A stretch of 64,000 nt of DNA from Pantoea endophytica (GTDB taxonomy: Bacteria > Pseudomonadota > Gammaproteobacteria > Enterobacterales > Enterobacteriaceae). A program made the translations under genes and the position numbers. The notes under the pieces are model-generated. The model made no database searches and was not told the DNA's origin. It was given only the letters and a program-made list of their open reading frames with translations. Numbering within the stretch: position 1 is the first letter of the stretch; each line of letters opens with the position of its first letter. This document shows positions 1-8,181 of this stretch, piece after piece. Location of the stretch: positions 434,001 to 498,000 of the forward strand of contig NZ_PJRT01000005.1 of the NCBI RefSeq assembly GCF_002858935.1. The letters run 5' to 3'.

Positions 1-11
1 ATTTATCGCGC
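1..11. repeat. Partial copy of palindromic repeat family A
   Basis: The first 11 bases end in ATCGCGC and match the core of the GTAGCGGCGC...GCGC palindrome found five more times in the window. The rest of this copy lies outside. It sits just downstream of the cysteine synthase stop codon. Confidence 0.5.
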
Positions 12-18
12 ATTATTT

Positions 19-1068
19 TCAGGCGATTTTCCTGGAGGTTTGCACGGCGCTCGCCAGCTTCAGCGATTCGGCTGGTACCTGATGCGCGAACAGCTGGGTG
101 GTTAAATAACTGCTGCCGCCATCGGCCAGCAACACCACAATGCGCTTGCCACGGTTCTCTGGTCGCGCTGCAACCTGTTGTGCCGCCCACAATACTGCCC
201 CGGACGAATCCCCCACCAGCACGCCCTCGCTCAGCGCCAACTGCCGCGCCGCTTTATACGCCTGCCAGGTTTCCACCGCGATCACTTCATCGTAAACGCG
301 GTGATCGAGATTGGCAGGAATACGCTCAGGCGTCTGGTTGCTGAACGCATGCACGCCGGTGATCTCCAGTGGATCCGGACGCAGTTCGCTCGGCTGTGAA
401 CCCACGCCCGGCTCCACGGCGATAACCTGTAATTCCGGATGCTGCTGTTTGAGATAGCGTCCGGTGCCGGAGAGCGTGCCGCCGGTGCCGACGGCGGCGA
501 TAAAGATATCCAGCTCGCCGCCGCTGTCGCGCCAGATCTCCGGCCCGGTGGTGCGCTCATGCACCGCCGGATTGGCCGGATTATCCAGCTGCAGCAGGAA
601 GTGCACTTCCGGTTCCGCTGCGGTGACCTGCTCGGCCAGCCATTTGGTGGCGGCGACGAAATCGCCGTTGCTGGCATCGTAAAACGCTTTGAACCCTTCA
701 ATGGTGCTGAACGGCACCACTTCGGCACCGTACGCCTGAATAATCTGGCTGCGTTCGATGCTAACGAAATCATTGATATAGACGCGGAACTTATAGCCTT
801 TCGCCGCCGCAATCGCCGCTAACCCAATGCCGGTGTTGCCGCTGGTGGTTTCAACCAGCGTATCGCCGGGCTGAATAATGCCGTTGCGTTCGGCGGCTTC
901 AATCATGCTGAGGGCGATGCGATCTTTCACGCTGTGATTGGGATTAAACAGTTCGAGTTTGGCGACCAAATCGGCCTGAATATCGTGTTGCTGTGCGTAG
1001 CGAGACAGGCGCAGCAGCGGCGTGTTGCCAATCAGTTCAGTGATAGAAGCAGAAATTTTTGCAGCCAT
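19..1068 (-). CDS. PLP-dependent cysteine synthase (O-acetylserine sulfhydrylase family)
   Basis: Fold-type II PLP enzyme that should make cysteine from O-acetylserine and sulfide in the cytoplasm. The N-terminus has the family signature ITELIGNTPLLRL, then HSVKDR with the PLP lysine, TSGNTGIG (asparagine loop) and a glycine-rich phosphate cradle GTGGTLSGTGRY. At 349 residues it is slightly longer than CysK. I start it at the ATG at 1068 because a GAGG lies six bases upstream; the in-frame ATG at 1080 has no such site. The gene lies downstream of, and on the same strand as, a sulfonate-type ABC permease, fitting use of released sulfur for cysteine. It could also be a CysM-like or cystathionine-beta-synthase-like paralogue. 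Confidence 0.9.
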   Translation of the reverse strand: MAAKISASITELIGNTPLLRLSRYAQQHDIQADLVAKLELFNPNHSVKDRIALSMIEAAERNGIIQPGDTLVETTSGNTGIGLAAIAAAKGYKFRVYINDFVSIERSQIIQAYGAEVVPFSTIEGFKAFYDASNGDFVAATKWLAEQVTAAEPEVHFLLQLDNPANPAVHERTTGPEIWRDSGGELDIFIAAVGTGGTLSGTGRYLKQQHPELQVIAVEPGVGSQPSELRPDPLEITGVHAFSNQTPERIPANLDHRVYDEVIAVETWQAYKAARQLALSEGVLVGDSSGAVLWAAQQVAARPENRGKRIVVLLADGGSSYLTTQLFAHQVPAESLKLASAVQTSRKIA

Positions 1069-1104
1069 AATCGACCTCATAAATAGATGAGATGAGCCTG
1101 AATG

Positions 1105-1172
1105 ATTGCGCGATAAATCGCGCCGCTACGGATGGGTGCACATACCGGATCGGCGCAATTCATTACGCAATG
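1105..1172. repeat. Palindromic repeat family A, double copy
   Basis: ATTGCGCGATAAATCGCGCC followed by GCTACGG at 1105-1131, then a second, inverted and degenerate copy (CGGCGCAATTCATTACGCAA) at 1151-1170. The pair lies between the cysteine synthase and the ABC permease, so it may form a stem-loop in an otherwise co-directional transcript. Confidence 0.7.
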
Positions 1173-1179
1173 TATGTCG

Positions 1180-2187
1180 TTACCATTTCACCGCGCTACG
1201 CTGCCATGACAACAGGCGATCGCGCACCAGGAACAGCAGGGAGATCAGCGAAGAGAACAGCAGCGCCATCACAATCAGCGCGGCGTACATATTGGCGTAA
1301 GCCGCCCAGCCTTGCGCCCACTGCAGATACCAGCCGAGCCCGGACTTCACGCCCATCATCTCCGCCGCCACCAGCACCGAGAACGACGCGCCCAAACCCA
1401 TAAACAGGCCGACAAACAAGTGCGGCAGCGCTGCCGGCACCGCCACGCGCAACACGAGGAACAGCGAATTGGCACCGAGCGTGCGCGCCACATCGTAATA
1501 ACGCGTATCAACGCTGGAAACGCCCGACCAGGTTAGCACCGTCACCGGGAACCAGGTCGCCAGCGCAATCAGAAATACCGCCGCCGAGAAGCTTGACGGG
1601 AAGAAGTAGAGCGACAGCGGCAGCAGCGCGGTAGAAGGCACCGGGCCAAGGAAACGCAGAATCGGATGCACCCAATAACCCAAGCCGCGCGACCAGCCAA
1701 TCGCTACGCCGGTAATAAAGCCAACCACGCTACCGTAGATAAAGCCGAAGGCCAGCAGACGCAGCGAATTGAGCACGCTATCCAGCAGGCGCGGCCAGTC
1801 GGTGGCATAGGCTTCGACCAGCGCACGCGGCGGGGCGAAAAACGGCGCGGGCAGCAGCGCCAGTTTGCCGGTGACGGTTTCCCACAAGCCGATCAGCAGC
1901 GCCAGTACCATCAGCCACGGACCGCTGCGTTTGAGCGGCGCGAGTAGTGTCAGCCGTGGGAACAGGCCCGAGGCAATCGCCAGCCCGGTGAGAAGCAGCG
2001 CGATGGCGGCAAACAGCTCGTGCGTTTCATTGACAAAGCGCGGGGCGGCAAAACCCTGCGGCTTATCCGGCACCGTCACCATCAGCGCGACCAGCGCCCA
2101 CCACAGCAGGAGCGCACCCCAAACCGCCGGTTGAAGGCGGCGCGGCACATCACGGTTGCGGGCAATCGTCAGGGTTTCACTGGCCAT
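1180..2187 (-). CDS. ABC transporter permease, sulfonate/taurine/nitrate type
   Basis: Inner-membrane permease of an SsuC/TauC/NrtB-type importer. The C-terminal two thirds carries the binding-protein-dependent transport domain, including the stretch VARTLGANSLFLVLRVAVPAALPHL, which is the EAA-loop region contacting the ATPase. At 335 residues it is longer than typical SsuC (about 260) because of extra hydrophobic helices in the first 120 residues. The start is 10 bases from the stop of the binding-protein gene, so both are probably on one transcript. Substrate cannot be read from the sequence; aliphatic sulfonate or taurine is inferred from the adjacent cysteine synthase. Confidence 0.85.
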   Translation of the reverse strand: MASETLTIARNRDVPRRLQPAVWGALLLWWALVALMVTVPDKPQGFAAPRFVNETHELFAAIALLLTGLAIASGLFPRLTLLAPLKRSGPWLMVLALLIGLWETVTGKLALLPAPFFAPPRALVEAYATDWPRLLDSVLNSLRLLAFGFIYGSVVGFITGVAIGWSRGLGYWVHPILRFLGPVPSTALLPLSLYFFPSSFSAAVFLIALATWFPVTVLTWSGVSSVDTRYYDVARTLGANSLFLVLRVAVPAALPHLFVGLFMGLGASFSVLVAAEMMGVKSGLGWYLQWAQGWAAYANMYAALIVMALLFSSLISLLFLVRDRLLSWQRSAVKW

Positions 2188-2197
2188 TCTCGTCTCC

Positions 2198-3271
2198 TTA
2201 ACTCGACATGTTGCTCATGTGCGCCATGTTGCTGGCGTGCTGATGGGCGGATTCCGCCGGCAACAGCTCCGGCACATAGTGTTCGGCGAAGCGCTGCGCA
2301 TCGGTATCCGGACGGATCACGTTGATTTTTTTCAGCTCATCGATATAAACCGCCACCTCTTTGCGCAGCTGCACGCCGGTGGAGTGATGACTATGAGTGT
2401 GCTCTTTCAGCATCGCGGCGATATCCTCCACCGCGACGGAGCCGGGCACAAACGGCTGGAAGATTTTCGCCGTCTCGTCCGGATGTTCGGCGGTCCACTG
2501 CTGCGCATCGACAATCGCCTGAGTGATAGCACGCGCGGTGGCGGGATCGTCACGTACCAGCGAGCCGCGCAGGCCCAGCACGCAGCAGGTGAGGTTGGCG
2601 TATTCGCCTTTTAGATTGTTATCAACTTCCACCAGGTTGTGCTGCTTCTTCAGCAGCCAGCCCTGCGGATCGTCGGTAGCCAGCGCCTGTACTTCGCCTT
2701 TGCGCAGCGCTTCGCCAAACAGGTCGGGCGGATATTGCAGCCAGTTGACCTGCTTATCGGGATCGATGCCCTGTTTCGCCAGCTGAATGGCGAAGAAGTT
2801 GCGAATCGGGCTAGCTTGATCGCTGACCGCCACCGATTTGCCCACCAAATCTTTCACATCGCGGATGCCGCTATTTTGCGGCGCGAGTAAACGCATGCAG
2901 CCGCCGTGCGTGCCAACGGTGAGATCCACATCAAAACCCTGCTCCAGCGGTTTCAGCCAGCGCAGCGCCATGCCGATGCCGCCATCGGCCTGGCCGGTGG
3001 CAATCGCTTGTAACAGCGCATCGGTGGGACCGCTGAAGTTCACCGGCTCAACATTCAAGCCGTACTTTTTAAAGAAGCCTTGCTTCAGCGCCACCGAAAT
3101 CGGTGACTGACACACTGCGGTTTGCCCCCAGGCCAGCTTGATGGTTTTGAGGGATTTATCGTCGGCTAACACGTTGCTGCTCAGCAACGGATTCACCGCC
3201 ATGCCGGCACTAAAAAGACCCAGCCCGCGTAATAACGCGCGGCGGCTCAGAGAGAATTGTTGCAATGCCAT
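2198..3271 (-). CDS. ABC transporter substrate-binding protein, NrtA/SsuA/TauA type, Tat-type signal
   Basis: Periplasmic binding protein of the same importer. The start at 3271 is chosen because AAGGA lies seven bases upstream and it gives a twin-arginine-like signal (SLSRRALLRGLGLFSAGMAV). The mature part begins near KTIKLAWGQTAVCQSPISVA, the usual beginning of this family, and carries the DLVGKSVAV motif in the middle. The protein ends in an unusual His/Met-rich tail (about HQHASNMAHMSNMSS). It is divergent from the ATPase gene across a 194-bp intergenic region, which must hold both promoters. Sulfonates are the likeliest ligand by context; nitrate or pyrimidine-type ligands are not excluded. 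Confidence 0.85.
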   Translation of the reverse strand: MALQQFSLSRRALLRGLGLFSAGMAVNPLLSSNVLADDKSLKTIKLAWGQTAVCQSPISVALKQGFFKKYGLNVEPVNFSGPTDALLQAIATGQADGGIGMALRWLKPLEQGFDVDLTVGTHGGCMRLLAPQNSGIRDVKDLVGKSVAVSDQASPIRNFFAIQLAKQGIDPDKQVNWLQYPPDLFGEALRKGEVQALATDDPQGWLLKKQHNLVEVDNNLKGEYANLTCCVLGLRGSLVRDDPATARAITQAIVDAQQWTAEHPDETAKIFQPFVPGSVAVEDIAAMLKEHTHSHHSTGVQLRKEVAVYIDELKKINVIRPDTDAQRFAEHYVPELLPAESAHQHASNMAHMSNMSS

Positions 3272-3465
3272 CCTGTCTTCCTTGTAGATAAAGTTCACAG
3301 GCACTATGGCAAAGGCAATTAGCGCGACCAAATAACAATCCCGCATGACATCATGCAGTTTTTCATTATGAATATTTGCGGATAGGTTTGCCGAAATGGC
3401 TATTTCGATGTGGGAAAGGCGAGGCTTATGCTTTATTTCTTAGCAAATCAAGCAGGAGCGAAAAT

Positions 3466-4242
3466 ATGGCTACCACTTCGGCGGGCGTTAATATTGCGAT
3501 TGAGAAGGTGAATCATCACTTCACCTTAGAAGGCGAAGATTTACCGGTGCTGGAGAATATTAATTTGCAGGTAGAGGCCGGTGAATTTGTCGCGCTGCTG
3601 GGGCCGTCCGGCTGTGGCAAATCGACGCTGCTGCGTTTGCTGGCCGGCCTCGAACCGCCCGCCAGCGGGTTACTGGCGGAGGAGGGCAAAGCGATAACCG
3701 CGCCCGATCCGTCGCGCGTGGTGGTGTTTCAGGATCCCACGCTCTATCCATGGCGCACCGTCTATGACAACGTCGGTCTCGGTTTGCAGATTCGTGGGGA
3801 GAGCCGGCCGGTGCGCGAACAGCGCATTAACGCGATGCTGGATCGCGTCGGCCTCAGGCAGTTTGCTCGCGCGTGGCCACATCAGCTTTCGGGCGGTATG
3901 GCGCAGCGTGCAGCGCTGGCTCGCGCGCTGGTTAACGTGCCGCGTTTGCTGATCGTGGATGAACCGCTCGGCAAGCTCGATTCCCTGACGCGATTGCGGA
4001 TGCAGCAGGAGATTGTCGACCTGTGGCAGGAGCAGCAGTTCACCACGCTGATGGTGACGCACGATGTTGAAGAAGCGTTGGTGATGGCGAATCGCGTGGT
4101 GGTATTCAGCCCAAGACCGGCGAAAGTGGTGGATGTGATCGAGGTGGATCTGCCGTGGCCGCGCCGTCGCGATGATCCGCAGCTGGTGGCGCTGCGCAGC
4201 AGGATATTGGATTTGTTGGGGGCGGATCGGGTAGCTGCGTGA
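3466..4242 (+). CDS. ABC transporter ATP-binding protein, SsuB/TauB type
   Basis: Cytoplasmic ATPase energising the permease and binding protein encoded divergently to its left. It has Walker A GPSGCGKST, the signature motif LSGGMAQR, Walker B LLIVDEP and the switch histidine in MVTHDVEEAL. I start it at the ATG at 3466 because AGGAG lies seven bases upstream; an earlier in-frame ATG at 3376 would add 30 residues unlike the family. It is unusual that the ATPase is on the opposite strand from its partners. Assignment to the same transporter rests on proximity and family. Confidence 0.87.
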   Translation: MATTSAGVNIAIEKVNHHFTLEGEDLPVLENINLQVEAGEFVALLGPSGCGKSTLLRLLAGLEPPASGLLAEEGKAITAPDPSRVVVFQDPTLYPWRTVYDNVGLGLQIRGESRPVREQRINAMLDRVGLRQFARAWPHQLSGGMAQRAALARALVNVPRLLIVDEPLGKLDSLTRLRMQQEIVDLWQEQQFTTLMVTHDVEEALVMANRVVVFSPRPAKVVDVIEVDLPWPRRRDDPQLVALRSRILDLLGADRVAA

Positions 4243-4246
4243 TGTG

Positions 4247-4266
4247 GGTCGCCATTCATGGCGACC
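4247..4266. repeat. Palindromic repeat family B between convergent genes
   Basis: GGTCGCCATTCATGGCGACC is a near-perfect palindrome between the converging 3' ends of the ABC ATPase and eptA. Similar copies lie at 14035, 23380 and 35553. At this site it could act as a bidirectional terminator. Confidence 0.7.
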
Positions 4267-4275
4267 TTCTGGCAT

Positions 4276-5919
4276 TTAACCCTGCACGATCCGGCAACCG
4301 GCCAAAATATCATCCGCAGGTTGATACTCGCTGGTCTGAATCCCCGTCAATCCAAGCAGGGTGGAGAACAGATTATCCTGAGAATAACTCTGATGCGCCG
4401 CTTGTTTATCGACACAGCTTTTACTCACGCCATAACGCTGCTGGTAATCTGGTGACAGCCAAATCAGCATCGGCACATGTTTCTGCACATCCGGTGCAAT
4501 TGCATACGGCATACCGTGCAAATAAGCACCATTTTCCCCCAACGACTCACCGTGATCCGATAAATACACCAGGCTGGTGGTGTATTGATCCTGATGCGCC
4601 TTCAATACATTGATCGCCTTATCGACAATGTAATCAATATACAGAATGGTGTTGTCGTAGGTATTCACCAGCTGCTGTTGCGAACAATCCTGAATTTGAT
4701 TGGTATCGCAGGTCGGCGTGAATTTTTTAAACTGCGGAGGATAACGGTTGTAATAGGTTGGGCCGTGACTGCCAATGGTATGCAGTACGATCACGCCGTT
4801 GCCTTTAAGGTTTTTAATAGAGTCCTCGATACCGTGAAATAATACCTCGTCATAACATTCCCCATCGTGACACATATTCGGCAGATTCAGGCTGGTCATA
4901 TCCTGATGCGGGACGCGATCGCAGGCACCTTTACAGCCGCCGTCATTATCATTCCACAAAACCTGCACGCCGGCGCGCTGGATAATATCGAGCATGCCTT
5001 CCTGATGATCAGCGAGCTGATCGTCATAATGCGCGCGCGGCATATTCGAGAACATGCATGGCAAAGAGACCGCAGTAGCGGTACCGCAGGATTTCGTATT
5101 AGGGAAATAAGAGACGTCATCTTTCGCCAGCAACGGCGTGGTTTCGCGACCATAACCATTAAGCTGGAAATTCACCGCGCGCGTGGTTTCACCCACCACC
5201 AAAATCGTCAGATTGCGCTTTGCACCCGCCAGCATCTGCGGCTTTTGTTTGGCATCTAAGCCAATTTTCACCAGCGGCAAATTGGCGGTGCGGCTGTGGT
5301 GATACCAGGAAAGTGTCGCCACAATGGAGTTCGACGGGCTGAGCGACTTGATCAGCTCTTTTTGGTTACGAAACAGCGAGGCGTAATCCTTATAGAAAAG
5401 TGTCGCCACCAGGGCGATGCAGATGACCGACACCACAATTGACGCGGCGCGTTTGGCGATGTTTTTCCACAGAGGTTCGTTATGTTTAATCCGAATCCAG
5501 AATACCAAAAGGGCAGCGAGCAGGCCGCTGCCACCCAGCGTGATAATTAACTTAGGCGACAATAAAGCAAAGGACTCGGACGGTGTGGTATCCAGAATAT
5601 TCACGATCATCGAGCGATCAATAACAATACCGAACGTCCAGATGAAATATTGCGCAGCCGCCGCCACTAATACGAACAGCGCAAGAATAAGCCGGTCAAG
5701 CCAAACAAAAGAGGCGAGGGTGGCGATAATATTGATCACGCTAAATGCCACCAGCGGCATTGAGACGAAGACGAATATCGTGCGCAGCGTATCGAGTGGC
5801 ATTGCTGCAATCACCTGACGATAAAAGGCAATATTCAGGAACACCGCAACATAAATTGAAAATAGCGAAATAAACGTCAGCCGACTTAGCGTCGGTCTTT
5901 TGCGCAGCGAAAACGTCAT
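4276..5919 (-). CDS. eptA: Lipid A phosphoethanolamine transferase
   Basis: Inner-membrane enzyme with a periplasmic catalytic domain that adds phosphoethanolamine to lipid A, lowering negative charge and sensitivity to cationic peptides. About five membrane helices occupy residues 12-180, followed by a sulfatase-fold domain. By analogy with EptA/MCR enzymes the metal ligand is E244 in VVGETTR and the nucleophile is T282 in CGTATAVSLPC, flanked by the conserved cysteine pair; further metal ligands lie in DHGESLGE near the C-terminus. Length (547) is normal. A PmrA-like box lies upstream at 5966-5982. No pmrAB genes are adjacent. Confidence 0.93.
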   Translation of the reverse strand: MTFSLRKRPTLSRLTFISLFSIYVAVFLNIAFYRQVIAAMPLDTLRTIFVFVSMPLVAFSVINIIATLASFVWLDRLILALFVLVAAAAQYFIWTFGIVIDRSMIVNILDTTPSESFALLSPKLIITLGGSGLLAALLVFWIRIKHNEPLWKNIAKRAASIVVSVICIALVATLFYKDYASLFRNQKELIKSLSPSNSIVATLSWYHHSRTANLPLVKIGLDAKQKPQMLAGAKRNLTILVVGETTRAVNFQLNGYGRETTPLLAKDDVSYFPNTKSCGTATAVSLPCMFSNMPRAHYDDQLADHQEGMLDIIQRAGVQVLWNDNDGGCKGACDRVPHQDMTSLNLPNMCHDGECYDEVLFHGIEDSIKNLKGNGVIVLHTIGSHGPTYYNRYPPQFKKFTPTCDTNQIQDCSQQQLVNTYDNTILYIDYIVDKAINVLKAHQDQYTTSLVYLSDHGESLGENGAYLHGMPYAIAPDVQKHVPMLIWLSPDYQQRYGVSKSCVDKQAAHQSYSQDNLFSTLLGLTGIQTSEYQPADDILAGCRIVQG

Positions 5920-5965
5920 TGGTCCATCCGTAACAGTGAAGATGGCGCCAGATTAAGAAATGAAG

Positions 5966-5982
5966 GTTAAGTCAACCTTAGG
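5966..5982 (-). promoter_or_regulatory. Possible PmrA box upstream of eptA
   Basis: On the minus strand the sequence reads CCTAAG-GTTGA-CTTAAC, one mismatch in each half from the PmrA direct repeat CTTAAG-N5-CTTAAG. It lies 47-63 bases upstream of the eptA start, where a PmrA-activated promoter would place it. eptA (pmrC) is a known PmrAB target; the site itself is an inference from the match. Confidence 0.5.
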
Positions 5983-6179
5983 CTGAATCCTGTCAGGCAG
6001 ATTTATCTTTAGACAGCATCATTGCGGCTGACCGTGGTGAACAATAATTCGCGCAACCAGCGATGCCCGGCATCGCGGTGCGTTCTTTCATGCTACTCCA
6101 CGGTTTTGGTGAAGCCTGAATCTCCAGCGGCGGCGCGCGCGTCCCATCGCATTCAAAGCCGCATCTGTGACGCCGTGAA

Positions 6180-6445
6180 AATTCCCGCCGAGATAAGACA
6201 CCAGCGCGTGATTCTGTGCGCAGAAGTGGTTAACGTGAGATTTCCAGGGTGGGGCAGCGATGATCGTCTGGACGTGCTGCATGCATGGTTGATCGAAGAT
6301 CTTTCCGATAATCGCGTGCGCCTCCTGACGCAGGAAACTCAAAACGGCAAACCGGCGGTTGAGCCGGCAAAAGCGCAGGCGAACCCGATGATTAACGGCC
6401 ATCAGGATTGGCGTTTGGTCAAACTTGCCACGCGTGTCCATATTC
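6180..6445 (+). pseudogene. Remnant of an SRPBCC (START-like) family gene
   Basis: The plus-strand frame here encodes FPGWGSDDRLDVLHAWLIED, then TQETQNG and NPMINGHQDW, which resembles the C-terminal half of SRPBCC/polyketide-cyclase-like proteins (HAWLIE...TEETQNG...HQxWL). Upstream, the same frame loses family resemblance and no good start or ribosome-binding site is present, so the N-terminal half looks scrambled or lost. A different frame on the minus strand is also open, but shows no recognisable family. I call this a decayed gene rather than a functional one. Confidence 0.4.
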
Positions 6446-6457
6446 ATCAAACACCTA

Positions 6458-6476
6458 TTGCGCGATAAATCGCGCG
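6458..6476. repeat. Palindromic repeat family A, short copy
   Basis: TTGCGCGATAAATCGCGCG, the core of the family A palindrome without the GTAGCG flanks. It lies just downstream of the SRPBCC remnant. The following stretch to the lipoprotein start at 6694 shows no gene and probably holds the promoter of the next operon. Confidence 0.6.
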
Positions 6477-6693
6477 GTGATTAGATAATATTACTAACGT
6501 AATTTCATCACTTCCTCCTGCGTCAATCCGTTTTAATCCTCTATCTCCTTGAATAGAAGAAATTCGCCACTGAGGTCTAAAGTCATCGGCATTGCTGCCG
6601 ATACAAACCTGTGAATTTTTTTTATCAATTAGCCTCAACCATTAATCATTGTTTCCTCCGCACGACAGAGGATTTTTCAATCAAGGATTTGAT

Positions 6694-8166
6694 GTGAATT
6701 TACCCTTTTCTAAAAAAGCTGCATCCGTGCTGATCGCCGCTTCTCTGACTTCCAGTTGTGCCTCAATGAATGACTTTGCTCGTGATTACGGTACCGCTGC
6801 CGGTTGTATCGGCGGTGCCGCACTGGGTGGCGGCATCACTTATCTGGTGACTCACGACGCAAAGAAAGCTCTGGTGGGTGGACTAGCGGGCGGCGTAGCG
6901 GGATGCGTGGTCGGAAACGTTTGGCAGAATCGTGAACAGGCGCTGGCTAAAGTCGCCCAGGAAGAAAAAATTCGCATTAGCACTCAGGCGCTTAAGGCGC
7001 AGGAGAACAGCAAGCAGGAGCCGGTTGGGATTGTTGCACAAGTTGAGGACGGTACCATGTTCGCCATCGACAGTGCAGAACTGACCAGCAGCGGCATGCG
7101 TCAGGTGCAAAAAATTGCCAAAGCGATGAAAGGCGGCCAGCAATCCTCCAGCGATGTTTTGCTGGTGGTGGGACATACGGACGCCACTGGCAACGCCGAA
7201 CACAATCAGCAACTTTCTGAAGCGCGTGCCCGCAACGTTGGGCTGGTACTGGAGCAAAGCGGCATTAAAGCCAGCCAACTCTATTTCCAGGGCGTGGGTT
7301 CCTCACGTCCACTGGCGGATAACGATTCCCTTTCGGGTCGGGCACAAAACCGCCGGGTTGAAATCGTGGCGTTAGCGAATGAAACACTGTTACGCCAGCG
7401 TCTGGCGCTGGAAAGCAATAATCCACTGTATTTGCGCCACAGCTCTACTGCTGAAAATACGCTGGCGCGTACTTCAACCGCCAGGGCGGCACCACGTAAA
7501 GCGAGCAAGAAGGCTGCGGCAAAAAGCGCTGAAGTAAAAGCGCCGGAAGTGGTGACCCAACCCACTCAAGCCATTGCTGAGAGCAATCCCGTTAACTTTG
7601 TCGATTTTGGTGGCAAGCCCACCAGCGCACAGGTTACGGGTCTCGCCAGCAACTTAAAGCCGCTGTCGCAAGGTTTCAGCCTGATTAGTCAGGCGCAGGC
7701 CAGCAGTGTCAGCGGTAGCTGTCTCACCGATCTTCCTCGCGTCAGTGGGCTGGCTAAGAATTTAGCCAGCGGTAAGGCGATCGATCAGCATGATACGCGG
7801 GAATATCTGCCCAATATGAACGGGCGCGCGTGGGCTGGATTGGTGAATGGCAACCTGGTGACATTGACGCCAGTGTTTGTTCTCAAAGAGGGTGCGGTGG
7901 TGACGCAAAACCCACAAGTGCTCATCACGCCAAATTATGCGCAGGGCAACCGCAAGGTGCTACAAGGCATGGCAAGTGTCGCCAACAGTTGGGAAGGTGA
8001 AGACAGCATTCTTTACCGCGTCTACATCGCCGATGCCCAGCAACAACCGATCTCGTGCGTCGACCTCTTGCTGCCGAAATCGGGCAAGCCTGCGCAACAA
8101 GGACAGCTCTTTTATAGCAATCATCGTCAGCCGTGGCTGGCCAATTACGCTCCTCAGCGTGGATAA
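6694..8166 (+). CDS. OmpA-family lipoprotein-like protein with glycine-zipper segment
   Basis: Envelope protein predicted to bind peptidoglycan. I start it at the GTG at 6694 because AAGGA lies just upstream. The first 24 residues form a signal peptide ending in SLTSSC, a weak lipobox. Next comes a glycine-zipper stretch (GCIGGAALGGGITYL and GGLAGGVAGCVVGN), then an OmpA C-terminal-like domain with VVGHTDATGNAEHNQQLSEARA and GRAQNRRVEI. The last 200 residues match no family I know. It is the first gene of a three-gene operon: 15 bases separate it from a membrane protein, which is followed after a few bases by a periplasmic vWA-like protein. Function unknown. Confidence 0.75.
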   Translation: MNLPFSKKAASVLIAASLTSSCASMNDFARDYGTAAGCIGGAALGGGITYLVTHDAKKALVGGLAGGVAGCVVGNVWQNREQALAKVAQEEKIRISTQALKAQENSKQEPVGIVAQVEDGTMFAIDSAELTSSGMRQVQKIAKAMKGGQQSSSDVLLVVGHTDATGNAEHNQQLSEARARNVGLVLEQSGIKASQLYFQGVGSSRPLADNDSLSGRAQNRRVEIVALANETLLRQRLALESNNPLYLRHSSTAENTLARTSTARAAPRKASKKAAAKSAEVKAPEVVTQPTQAIAESNPVNFVDFGGKPTSAQVTGLASNLKPLSQGFSLISQAQASSVSGSCLTDLPRVSGLAKNLASGKAIDQHDTREYLPNMNGRAWAGLVNGNLVTLTPVFVLKEGAVVTQNPQVLITPNYAQGNRKVLQGMASVANSWEGEDSILYRVYIADAQQQPISCVDLLLPKSGKPAQQGQLFYSNHRQPWLANYAPQRG

Positions 8167-8181
8167 ACGGATAACACTCTT

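Noticed and set aside
1092-1403. Plus-strand frames starting in the repeat before the ABC permease
   Set aside because: Their first residues (MRDKSRRYG) come from repeat family A and the rest is antisense to the permease.
6088-6450. Minus-strand frame of 120 codons opposite the SRPBCC remnant
   Set aside because: No family resemblance, whereas the plus strand shows SRPBCC-like motifs.
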